A stretch of 14,667 nucleotides of DNA from RUG11867 sp964553435 (GCA_964553435.1 CAZKKM010000037.1:1-14667), one strand, 5' to 3'. Positions 7,290 to 13,434 are shown, numbered from the stretch's first letter. Notes: generated from the sequence alone by a model not told the origin. Made by a program: numbers and translations.

Positions 7290-7313
7290 CAAATGCACAA
7301 AAACTATAGTTCA

Positions 7314-8264
7314 TTAGTTCTCATTGAAATAGCCGGTACATATTGTTTTTTCGGTTATATTCGTGACATCCAATTTCCAAGCTGCCGTATCCCAAGCTGG
7401 TGTAGCACCGGTGCTACATTCGGCTTTATCGAATGTGTATGTTCCATCATTCGGCACACTTTCGACGTACTCGATCGTCCCATCTTTCTTTTTGACAGCC
7501 AGCACAACTTCGATATCGTTGGAAACCTGCTTGAAAAATGCATCGCAAGAAATCTTTCCTTGAATGTCATCCAAATTCAGTTTCCAATTTTCTTCATCCC
7601 ATTTTGCTGTCGCTGGACCTGTACATGTTGTTCTAAAATAAGCATATCCACTTCCTTTTGTAGGGAATCCGCTGTCGACTATGCCATTCGATAAATCATC
7701 GGCCAAAAGAATCGATCTCACGACTATGTCGGCCTCATAAAACCCTTCCGTAATGTTTGTTTCGAGTGTGTTTTGAATGTATCCGCCATTGACGGTGAAG
7801 TTGACAGTCGCATCGGCTGTGCCCTTGTTCTCGATTATTACACGCATCGAAATGTTGCTTCCAAGAGGACCGATGATACCTGTCATATTGTTGGCCAAAC
7901 TTTCAGAATAATAGACTTTTATATTCGGATCAGCTGAAGTATATCGCAAAGCATATTTCGTCTCAGTCGAATTTTGGCTCGATAAATTTAAGTCCAAAGT
8001 CACAGAACCGTTCGCCGGCACTGCAATTTGACCATTTTGATACCCACTCGTCGGACTCGAAAGATTATAACTCAATCTGGCAATACTGATAGTTGCAGCA
8101 TTCAATTTTTTACTGAAAGTAAAATACGAATAGGTAGTTCCAGCAAATAGACAAAATCCGATGAGAAAACTCATGAGTGCAAAATAGCGAGTTTGAGTTT
8201 TATCCAAATATTTTAATTTTCGAAAACTCTGTCTTAACAAACTTGATAATTTTCGTTTTCTCAT
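7314..8264 (-). CDS. secreted SipW/TasA-type protein with two C-terminal Cys/Trp repeats
   Basis: 316 aa; start at 8264 with GGGAGA upstream. A basic N-terminus of about 26 residues precedes one helix (27-45) ending in AGTTYSYFTFSKK, the same G-T-x-x-Y-x-Y-F-T pattern as in the left-edge protein and like the SipW-cognate signal of TasA/CalY proteins. Residues 60-190 look like a Ser/Asn/Thr-rich beta-sandwich domain with an ENKGTADATV motif. The end of the protein holds two related units (213-244 and 282-313), each C-x(7-8)-W-D-x3-W-K-L-x(9-11)-C with 26 residues between Cys pairs and an aromatic end. Each Cys pair could form a disulfide outside the cell. The likely role is a surface or matrix protein. 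It is monocistronic, with a strong promoter overlapped by a palindrome. The function is unknown. Confidence 0.82.
   Translation of the reverse strand: MRKRKLSSLLRQSFRKLKYLDKTQTRYFALMSFLIGFCLFAGTTYSYFTFSKKLNAATISIARLSYNLSSPTSGYQNGQIAVPANGSVTLDLNLSSQNSTETKYALRYTSADPNIKVYYSESLANNMTGIIGPLGSNISMRVIIENKGTADATVNFTVNGGYIQNTLETNITEGFYEADIVVRSILLADDLSNGIVDSGFPTKGSGYAYFRTTCTGPATAKWDEENWKLNLDDIQGKISCDAFFKQVSNDIEVVLAVKKKDGTIEYVESVPNDGTYTFDKAECSTGATPAWDTAAWKLDVTNITEKTICTGYFNEN
7326..7421 (-). repeat. Cys/Trp repeat unit 2 (residues 282-313 of the 316-aa protein)
   Basis: Key residues are C283, A290-W291-D292, W296-K297-L298, I303, C309 and F313. It aligns without gaps over its core to the unit at 7533-7628. 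Similarity may begin about 12 residues earlier (PNDGTYTF against PTKGSGYAYF). Confidence 0.75.
7533..7628 (-). repeat. Cys/Trp repeat unit 1 (residues 213-244 of the 316-aa protein)
   Basis: Key residues are C214, A220-K221-W222-D223, W227-K228-L229, I234, C240 and F244. The Cys-Cys spacing is identical to unit 2. The units share protein pattern more than DNA identity, so the duplication is old. Confidence 0.75.
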
Positions 8265-8291
8265 ATTTCCAGTCTCCCTTATTGTATTTTA

Positions 8292-8320
8292 ATTATATAA
8301 AAAGGTTGACTGTCAGTCAA
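8292..8320 (-). promoter_or_regulatory. strong promoter for the 316-aa secreted protein
   Basis: On the minus strand, TTGACT (8315-8320), exactly 17 nt, then TATAAT (8292-8297), one mismatch from full consensus. The -10 is 27 nt upstream of the ATG at 8264. Confidence 0.88.
8306..8320. promoter_or_regulatory. perfect palindrome overlapping the -35, probable operator
   Basis: On the minus strand, TTGACTG-A-CAGTCAA: a perfect 7-bp inverted repeat around one central base, covering the whole -35 hexamer and half the spacer. A dimeric helix-turn-helix repressor (TetR-like sites often have this form) bound here would block RNA polymerase. No candidate regulator is encoded in the window. Confidence 0.65.
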
Positions 8321-8393
8321 TGGTTAGAATACATTTTTTAACAATTGAACGAGGATAATTCGAAACTTTACACGATCAGCCGCTCAAAAAGTC

Positions 8394-8425
8394 AAAAAAA
8401 AGCAACATCGATAGATGTCTTTTTT
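8394..8425 (-). terminator. intrinsic terminator of the yutD/DUF1292 unit
   Basis: On the minus strand: GACATC / GATGTT stem (8419-8404, TATC loop) flanked by an A run on the 5' side and a long T run (8400-8394) on the 3' side. The A run overlaps the TAA stop at 8424-8426. Confidence 0.72.
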
Positions 8426-9572
8426 AATTATTAGGCATGTCGAACCAATTTGTTTCTATATCGGTCGACGAAGCTGGCGCGCTTCCCGGTGTAACTGGGC
8501 TAACAGGTGTCGGATTGACACTCGGTGTAGCCTGTGGTACGACAGCTTCAGGCATGACAGCTTCGATAGGAGCAGGTGTCTCAGTTTGAAGTGTATTCTG
8601 TTTTAAATCGCTTTGTACATAATTGACATGCTGCTCGGTGTGCATGCTATTCAACTCTAAAGTCGCATTATATCTCTTCGCAGCTTCGAGTTCTTTTTCC
8701 TTCAATTTGTTGATAGCATCGATCATTTCGCTATACTTAGTCTCGATTTCACTTAAATCGATCGGTTCCAACACAGCTGCAGTTCCCGTAGTTTCCTCTT
8801 CTTCCGAAACATCACCTGCAACCAAAGTATTTTTATCGAGAGCTTGATTGAGGGTCATCGGTTCTACTGGCTGAGGTTCGACAGGAGCCGAAGTTTCAGG
8901 AGCCTGTTCGACGACAGGTGGAACTGCCGGTTCAACAGGTGTAATCATCTCTGGAACCGGTGCAACTTCCGGAGTCTCAGATGCACTTGGCGCACTGACA
9001 GGCTCACTTGGCAATACGGGTTCACCAACCGGAGCTTCTGGAATATTTTCCTGTGATTCAGGTACAGCTTCTGGCTGTGGTACGACCTCTTCTTGTGGTG
9101 TCGGTGTAACTTCAGATTGAGAAGGCACAACCTCTTCCGGTACTTCTTGAGCTGCCACAGGCTCGACTGGAGCCATAGATGCTACAGCCTGAGCATACAA
9201 CCCTCTTTGCTTGTTTATATAATCGTAACTCGTCGGCATAGCTATAGCTCTATCGCTGACAGAAACAGGTGTTTGCAAATCGCCAAGAGGAAGATATTTG
9301 ATGCTACTAGACACACTACCTTTGATGGAATCGCTCATTACATCTTTGAGCATTTTCCAATCATCTTCAGTTATCGGTGCATCCAACGTAGGATCGTTTT
9401 GTCTAATTTTGGACACATAAATCTTCACCGTACTGCTAGGACCGACTCCCACGGTTTCATTCAAAGTATAGTAAACATACTTCTTGTTACTCGTCGTATT
9501 TTCTATAAAAGCGATGATGTCGGCACTTACTGTGGCCCCATCCATCTTAGTAATATTAATCTTCTCGTTCAT
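8424..9572 (-). CDS. DUF1292-domain protein with P/E/V-rich linkers and a coiled coil
   Basis: The start at 9572 (GAGGGA upstream) gives 382 aa; an in-frame ATG 54 nt further upstream overlaps yutD and lacks support. Residues 1-85 resemble the DUF1292/YrzB family: a strand-rich module with IIAFIENTTSNKKYVYYTLNE (about 19-39), VKIYVSKI, then an acidic EDDWKML helix. DUF1292 proteins are usually about 90 aa, so this is a large extension. Residues 134-238 are a low-complexity linker with many PVEP, VPE and PEA units. Residues 272-305 form a probable coiled coil (IETKYSEMIDAINKLKEKEL), and 331-370 is a second P/A/T/V-rich linker. There is no signal peptide or membrane helix, so it is probably a cytosolic scaffold-like protein. 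It is the last gene of the unit after yutD. The function is unknown. Confidence 0.78.
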   Translation of the reverse strand: MNEKINITKMDGATVSADIIAFIENTTSNKKYVYYTLNETVGVGPSSTVKIYVSKIRQNDPTLDAPITEDDWKMLKDVMSDSIKGSVSSSIKYLPLGDLQTPVSVSDRAIAMPTSYDYINKQRGLYAQAVASMAPVEPVAAQEVPEEVVPSQSEVTPTPQEEVVPQPEAVPESQENIPEAPVGEPVLPSEPVSAPSASETPEVAPVPEMITPVEPAVPPVVEQAPETSAPVEPQPVEPMTLNQALDKNTLVAGDVSEEEETTGTAAVLEPIDLSEIETKYSEMIDAINKLKEKELEAAKRYNATLELNSMHTEQHVNYVQSDLKQNTLQTETPAPIEAVMPEAVVPQATPSVNPTPVSPVTPGSAPASSTDIETNWFDMPNN

Positions 9573-9618
9573 ATCAATCCCTCTTATTCTACATAAAATC
9601 TTAACACAAAATATGCAT

Positions 9619-9903
9619 TTATTCAACCTTATTCTTTTTCAAAATGAAATATTTGCAACCGTAGGCACAATAATCCTCTATATAACTGTCTATGCATGCC
9701 ACATCGTTTGTCGAATTAAAATGTTTGTTGGATCTTTCATTGAATCCTTTGAGTCTCAGCTTCCCATAAGCCCAATCGCCTACGATATAATCGTACTCGG
9801 CAAAGAAATCTGTATATCTCTCTTTGAACGATTCTTCATCAAAACCATCTTTTTCATCTTTGATGAGTTCGTACTCTTTTCCTTCCACGTCTATCATCAT
9901 CAT
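9619..9903 (-). CDS. yutD: YutD-like protein (DUF1027)
   Basis: 94 aa. Three tandem ATG codons begin the frame; the first, at 9903, stands 6 nt after a GGGGGG ribosome site, so I choose it. The family signature is clear: YELIKDEKDGFDEESFKERY (about 11-30), then YDYIVGDWAYGKLRLKGF (37-54). The C-terminal part has three Cys (C-x5-Y-x4-C-x3-C) that may bind metal, ending in a basic tail. YutD proteins are widespread small cytosolic proteins of Bacilli whose role is not established. The gene lies 22 nt after a tail-anchored unknown and 46 nt before the DUF1292 gene, all in one direction without a terminator between, so the three are probably co-transcribed. Confidence 0.87.
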   Translation of the reverse strand: MMMIDVEGKEYELIKDEKDGFDEESFKERYTDFFAEYDYIVGDWAYGKLRLKGFNERSNKHFNSTNDVACIDSYIEDYCAYGCKYFILKKNKVE

Positions 9904-9925
9904 TGCAATCCCCCCTTCCTAGACA

Positions 9926-10723
9926 TCACATGTGCAAAAACAGATAGATGATCCCGATGGCCATTTCTGCAGCTATTATCGAAGCGATCATCAATGCATC
10001 GGTAAAACCACTTCCCGAAGTGAGTGGAGTCTGCACGAAAAGTTCCTTCAACGATTTTGGCGATCTATCTTTTTTCGCATCTACTTCCATCAATTCTAAT
10101 TTATCTTTTATGTAATTGTTGAGCTCTGTGACCATACGATAATCCATTTTTTTGACATCTTGTAAACTAGTCCCAAACTTCGCATAAGTGAACTCATCGA
10201 GATATTCTGGTTTTATTTCCACGAGCTCTACATTGTCGGTGAGCATTCTTTTTTTCTTTTCCCATGCCTCTCTCGTCCGATTCGGGTTGAGCGAAGCGGA
10301 AAAATGCCATTTTATCATCTCGAAATTGTTCAACAAATTGTTCTCGAAATGACTTATCTCTTCCAAAGTCGGCTCGATGAGCAGACACTTGTACAAAAAC
10401 ATCGTAATGACAGACATTTCTACTTTAGAAGCGATATCCGATTTCACGGAAGGATCCTTGATTTTTTCGTTCTTAAAAGAAAGATATTTGAGTGTATCGC
10501 GAAGAAAGTTATCGTACTTGCTGTGAGAAAATCCATATGTATGTAGAAGACTCGCAAAAGCAGCTTCATTTTTGCTATCGTACACAGCTCTAAGTTTATC
10601 CTCTCCGTAAATGTCGCATAGGCACTCTACGATATGTGCTTCGAACGATTCCACTTTATGCTCGATGAAATAGTCGTTCATTCCAATTGTAAAGAAAGGA
10701 TTTATAAAAACAGTTTCACTCAT
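9926..10723 (-). CDS. tail-anchored protein of unknown function, first gene of the yutD unit
   Basis: 265 aa; the start at 10723 has AGGAGA about 8 nt upstream. Residues 1-235 are a mostly helical, charged soluble domain without recognisable catalytic motif. The last 25 or so residues form a single hydrophobic helix (about 241-262) ending a few residues from the C-terminus. That predicts a cytosolic domain held to the membrane by its tail. An unusual linker, TPLTSGSGF, precedes the helix. The gene has its own extended -10 promoter. I do not recognise the family. Confidence 0.78.
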   Translation of the reverse strand: MSETVFINPFFTIGMNDYFIEHKVESFEAHIVECLCDIYGEDKLRAVYDSKNEAAFASLLHTYGFSHSKYDNFLRDTLKYLSFKNEKIKDPSVKSDIASKVEMSVITMFLYKCLLIEPTLEEISHFENNLLNNFEMIKWHFSASLNPNRTREAWEKKKRMLTDNVELVEIKPEYLDEFTYAKFGTSLQDVKKMDYRMVTELNNYIKDKLELMEVDAKKDRSPKSLKELFVQTPLTSGSGFTDALMIASIIAAEMAIGIIYLFLHM

Positions 10724-10747
10724 AAGGACAGTCTCCTATCTTGCTAC

Positions 10748-10776
10748 AGTATACCACATTTTTTAATTTAGTGGAA
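10748..10776 (-). promoter_or_regulatory. extended -10 promoter for the tail-anchored protein/yutD/DUF1292 unit
   Basis: On the minus strand, TATACT (10748-10753) preceded by TGG, the extended TGnTATACT form. The position of the -35 (10771-10776, TTCCAC) is poor, which extended -10 promoters tolerate. It overlaps the end of yunB slightly and lies 24 nt upstream of the ATG. Confidence 0.6.
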
Positions 10777-11449
10777 GATTAATCTCATCACTTTTTGAAT
10801 TTATCGCCCCACCAAAAAGGCTGGGAACTGTTCCAGAGATTATTTTAGAAGCTACGAGTGAAGAGTAATCTTGTTCTGTATCGAAAACTGCAAAAGGATA
10901 GAGAACAAGAGCCCGAATCGAAATATCCAAATAGACTTCGATAAGAGCACTATTTATACCGAAAGATTTCACGGCCGTTCGCACATTTCCGAGTGCGACA
11001 TCCTGCAATTCGACTTTTATAGGTATGCGTGGGCCTAAATTTACAAAAAGAGGGTTTTGAAAAAACATGCCGACAGGTACATCTATTCTATATCCTAGAT
11101 AATTGTACTCTGACAAAGACTCGTTCAAATAGAAGATGACTTCGCTCAAGAGCTCGGAGCTTTTTTTCATATCGAATTCCACTTCGGTTATTTCTTCCTT
11201 CGAATTTTTGATGACTCTTATCAGTTCATCTACTTCCACATCGGTATTTCCCGCCGCACCGAAAGCTTCTTTCAAAATCGTCGTATTCTCCTTTTTGACA
11301 CGCCCTACGATGTAATCTGACAATCCTTTGGACAGATTTTTTATCATGCTCAAAGAAATGATTGCAGTCACGATCACGGTCATTATAATCGTCACGAGAA
11401 CTCTTCTCTTGACGATGCTTTTCCGATTTTTAAGTTTCACTCTTCTCAT
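10763..11449 (-). CDS. yunB: YunB-like sporulation protein
   Basis: 228 aa, close to the family's usual 230-255. A basic N-terminus (RRVKLKNRKSIVKRR) and one helix (about 16-36) anchor it in the membrane, with the rest predicted outside or in the intermembrane space. The YunB pattern is visible: an N-terminal helix after the anchor, a GYRIDVPVGMFFQNPLF segment, LGPRIPIKVELQDVALGNV, then SFGINSALIEVYLDI and the closing motif ISGTVPSLF. YunB is a sigma-E-dependent protein of the mother cell in Bacillus, needed for efficient sporulation; its biochemical role is unknown. There is no Shine-Dalgarno before the ATG, and the preceding gene's terminator ends only 13 nt upstream. The call rests on remembered family patterns. 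Confidence 0.75.
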   Translation of the reverse strand: MRRVKLKNRKSIVKRRVLVTIIMTVIVTAIISLSMIKNLSKGLSDYIVGRVKKENTTILKEAFGAAGNTDVEVDELIRVIKNSKEEITEVEFDMKKSSELLSEVIFYLNESLSEYNYLGYRIDVPVGMFFQNPLFVNLGPRIPIKVELQDVALGNVRTAVKSFGINSALIEVYLDISIRALVLYPFAVFDTEQDYSSLVASKIISGTVPSLFGGAINSKSDEINLPLN

Positions 11450-11462
11450 AATTAAATATATG

Positions 11463-11487
11463 AAAAAAGGAACTCTAAAATAGTCCC
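11463..11487 (-). terminator. intrinsic terminator embedded in the end of the acidic tail-anchored protein gene
   Basis: On the minus strand: stem GGGACT / AGTTCC (6 bp with one G-T pair; the loop holds the TAG stop at 11475-11477) followed by TTTTTT (11468-11463). Half the stem is coding sequence. It lies just 13 nt before the yunB start codon. Confidence 0.72.
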
Positions 11488-12425
11488 AAATTTAAGTATT
11501 TATTTAAAAGATATACAGCTACACACAAGGTGATCACTACTATGATGCCGATTAAAATCTTTACGACTACACTTCCGCCCTTCATTTCTTTCTCTAAATC
11601 CAAGAAATCATCCATATCTTTGTCTCCAATTTGATATTTGCCCGTATAGAACGATTGAGAAAGTTCCTCCGTCTTGCTAAGCACCGGTTCTTCGGATTCT
11701 TCTTCCGTCTTTTCCAACTCTTCTTTTGTGATAGGAGATGACAACTTTTCGACTTCTTCGACGATATCTTTTTTCGACAATTGTTTTGTCTTTTCGAGTT
11801 CCTCCAATATCGTCGGTTTCTTGTCTGGTTCCTCCTCTTCGATCGGAATAGGCTTCAATACTTCTGTCTGCCCATCGCCCAGCAGATCACTCAAAAGATC
11901 TCCATCATCCTCACTCTCGAGGGCATGATGATTCTTTTCGGCATTTTCGTTCACTGTCTTTATGAGATTTATTATGGTCACTTCTTCTTCCGAAAGAGTC
12001 TCTTCCTTTATGGGAGCCTCTTTCCTCTCGATATTGAGACTACTCAAAATATCGTACTGAGTCTCTCGCAAATGTTCGAAGCGCTCTCTATCGTAATTTG
12101 GAACTTTGTTCTTATGCGCAGTTTCGATAACTTTCTTGAGATCGTACTCCTTAGTCACCTCTTCATCTTCTACGATGATGTCTTCATAATCGTCCATTTC
12201 TTTGTGACTTCTCTTAGGTTTCTCGTATTTTTCGCTGATTATTTCTTTTATGCTATCTATATCGTCCAAATCTGCATTCGTCTTGATGACCGATACATTG
12301 GTCGTCAAATTTAAATTATCGTAATTGTCGTCCGATACATCCGAATATATTCCCTTGTGCCTGCGTGTCCTACTCTCAGTAGACTCTTTCATACCTTTAT
12401 AATATTTGTCCATTCTCGAGCTCAT
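11475..12425 (-). CDS. acidic tail-anchored membrane protein of unknown function
   Basis: The start at 12425 (MSSRMDKYYKG) has a GGTGAAG ribosome site; Met codons at 12443 and 12437 lack one. The product is 316 aa. Residues 20-280 are low complexity and highly charged, rich in Glu, Asp and Lys, with short helical or coiled-coil stretches such as ILEELEKTKQLSKKDIVEE and EELEKTEEESEE. A single hydrophobic helix (about 286-307) near the C-terminus, after KGGSVVVKILIG, predicts a tail anchor with the acidic region in the cytosol. There is no known domain. Divisome and envelope scaffolds often look like this, but nothing specific supports that. It is divergent from the ferredoxin gene and ends in a terminator overlapping its own stop codon. 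Confidence 0.78.
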   Translation of the reverse strand: MSSRMDKYYKGMKESTESRTRRHKGIYSDVSDDNYDNLNLTTNVSVIKTNADLDDIDSIKEIISEKYEKPKRSHKEMDDYEDIIVEDEEVTKEYDLKKVIETAHKNKVPNYDRERFEHLRETQYDILSSLNIERKEAPIKEETLSEEEVTIINLIKTVNENAEKNHHALESEDDGDLLSDLLGDGQTEVLKPIPIEEEEPDKKPTILEELEKTKQLSKKDIVEEVEKLSSPITKEELEKTEEESEEPVLSKTEELSQSFYTGKYQIGDKDMDDFLDLEKEMKGGSVVVKILIGIIVVITLCVAVYLLNKYLNLGLF

Positions 12426-12478
12426 ATACTTCACCATTATCATTTTATCACACTTTACTTTATATTAAAATATAAAAC
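12426..12478 (-). promoter_or_regulatory. AT-rich leader and probable promoter zone of the acidic tail-anchored gene
   Basis: This half of the divergent region is very AT-rich. TTTAAT (about 18 nt after TTGACG of the central palindrome) is the best -10 candidate on minus, so the palindrome at 12483-12494 would also carry this promoter's -35. The match is weak. Confidence 0.3.
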
Positions 12479-12507
12479 TTGATTTGACGTCAAAACTAAT
12501 CTATAAT
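12479..12507 (+). promoter_or_regulatory. ferredoxin promoter with a palindrome in the spacer
   Basis: TTGATT (12479-12484), 17 nt, TATAAT (12502-12507). The 12-bp perfect palindrome TTTGACGTCAAA (12483-12494) overlaps the end of the -35 and the first part of the spacer, a position suited to a repressor. The start codon at 12527 follows a full GGAGG ribosome site. Confidence 0.75.
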
Positions 12508-12526
12508 TGTTGTTGGAGGAAAGAAT

Positions 12527-12817
12527 ATGAAAAAAGTTATAGTAGATGAAACGAAGTGTATCAGATGTGGTTCGTGTATGAGTATAGCCAAAGATATTTT
12601 TGGCTATGGTGAAGAAGGAGAAAGCATTCCCCTCGTCGATACTGTCGCGGATGACAATAAGGAAGCCATCATGGCCATGGAATCTTGTCCTACAGGAGCG
12701 ATAACTCTCGAAAATGCCGAAGAAAAAGAATGCTCATGTGATCCATGCGAATGCGAAGATTGCCACTGTGGTGACGACTGCAGTTGCGGCGAAGATTGTG
12801 AATGTCACCACGAATAA
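12527..12817 (+). CDS. single-cluster [4Fe-4S] ferredoxin with a metallothionein-like Cys tail
   Basis: 96 aa. Residues 1-62 are a one-cluster ferredoxin of the Bacillus type: MKKVIVDETKCIRCGSC supplies C11, C14 and C17, and SCPTGAI supplies C54. The second-cluster positions are absent. It would carry electrons between cytosolic redox enzymes. Residues 69-95 are a different module: ten Cys arranged as five CxC pairs (69/71, 74/76, 79/81, 85/87, 91/93) separated by Asp, Glu, Gly and a few His, ending CHHE. This composition looks able to bind several soft metal ions (Zn, Cu, Cd) or a further cluster. The tail is in frame with no sign of a frameshift, and its codon use is like the rest. The ferredoxin call is firm; tail function is inferred. 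Confidence 0.94.
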   Translation: MKKVIVDETKCIRCGSCMSIAKDIFGYGEEGESIPLVDTVADDNKEAIMAMESCPTGAITLENAEEKECSCDPCECEDCHCGDDCSCGEDCECHHE

Positions 12818-12833
12818 GCCTCAAAGGCTTTTT
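12815..12833 (+). terminator. intrinsic terminator of the ferredoxin gene
   Basis: Stem AAGCCT / AGGCTT (6 bp, CAA loop) followed by TTT. The 5' arm starts with the last two bases of the TAA stop codon (12815-12817). The T tract is short. Confidence 0.7.
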
Positions 12834-12863
12834 AAATTGCTTAAAAATCGTCGTTCTTTCTCA

Positions 12864-13379
12864 TTATTCGGCATCTTCTATGAATGTCTTGCTCTTATGA
12901 GGCTCATCTCTCAAAAGATCTCTAAAATTCTGCTGCCTCAAAGCCTCGTACACCATGATAGCTACCGTATTTGATAAATTTAGAGCTCGAACCTTATCTG
13001 TCATGGGCATGCGCATACATCTATCGATATAAGGTTTAAGTATCTTCGCAGGAATTCCTGTAGACTCTTTGCCGAAGATGAAATAGAGATTCTTATCGAC
13101 ATCGCTGTAATCAAAACTGGTATGAGGTTTATGGCCATACCTCGTCAAAAAATAGTACTCTCCATCTGGATTTTTTTCGAAGAAATCCTCTATATTCTCA
13201 TAAACTGTATAATCGCATTTGTCTATATAATTGACTCCACTTCGACGGATATATTTCTCTTCCAAACTGAATCCCAAAGGTTTGATGAGATGCAGCTTGG
13301 AATCGGTCGCCACACAAGTTCGCATTATATTTCCCGTATTACCCGGAATCTCGGGTTCAAATAAAACGATATTTATCAT
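12864..13379 (-). CDS. trmL: tRNA (cytidine/uridine-34 2'-O)-methyltransferase TrmL (SPOUT family)
   Basis: 171 aa; start at 13379 with GGGGAGA upstream. All SPOUT landmarks of TrmL are present: EPEIPGNTGNIMRTC at the N-terminus, GFSLEEKYIRRSGVNY (about 36-51), the knot motif YFIFGKESTGIP, then MTDKVRALNLSNTVAIMVYE and the closing ALRQQNF. The enzyme methylates the ribose of the wobble nucleotide in certain tRNA-Leu species using S-adenosylmethionine and acts as a dimer. It is slightly longer than the usual 155-160 aa because of an extra C-terminal segment of about 15 residues. It has its own promoter and converges on the ferredoxin gene; no clear separate terminator follows its stop. Confidence 0.95.
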   Translation of the reverse strand: MINIVLFEPEIPGNTGNIMRTCVATDSKLHLIKPLGFSLEEKYIRRSGVNYIDKCDYTVYENIEDFFEKNPDGEYYFLTRYGHKPHTSFDYSDVDKNLYFIFGKESTGIPAKILKPYIDRCMRMPMTDKVRALNLSNTVAIMVYEALRQQNFRDLLRDEPHKSKTFIEDAE

Positions 13380-13401
13380 ATAGATCTCCCCAATCTCAAA
13401 T

Positions 13402-13430
13402 ATTTTACATCATTTATTTCTTTTAAGCAA
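13402..13430 (-). promoter_or_regulatory. promoter for trmL
   Basis: On the minus strand, TTGCTT (13425-13430), a 17-nt spacer and TAAAAT (13402-13407), 22 nt upstream of the ATG at 13379. It lies directly after the terminator of the M15 peptidase gene. Confidence 0.5.
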
Positions 13431-13434
13431 ATCG

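Noticed and set aside
8844..9130. Possible minisatellite or CRISPR-like repeat in the P/E/V region
   Set aside because: The repetition is at the protein level with irregular unit length and sequence; there are no regular spacers or identical direct repeats.
9093..9596. 167-codon plus-strand frame opposite the DUF1292 gene
   Set aside because: It is a shadow of the minus-strand gene: its product is an unlikely mix of Cys, Arg, His and Tyr from antisense of P/E/V codons, and it lacks a ribosome site.
11781..12314. 177-codon plus-strand frame opposite the acidic tail-anchored gene
   Set aside because: Antisense of Glu/Asp/Lys codons gives Phe/Leu/Ser-rich products that imitate membrane proteins; no start signals support it.
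12690..12817. Frameshift or assembly error as the source of the Cys-rich ferredoxin tail
   Set aside because: The tail follows the ferredoxin domain in frame, its CxC spacing is too regular for an out-of-frame reading, and it ends in a stop codon joined to a terminator hairpin.
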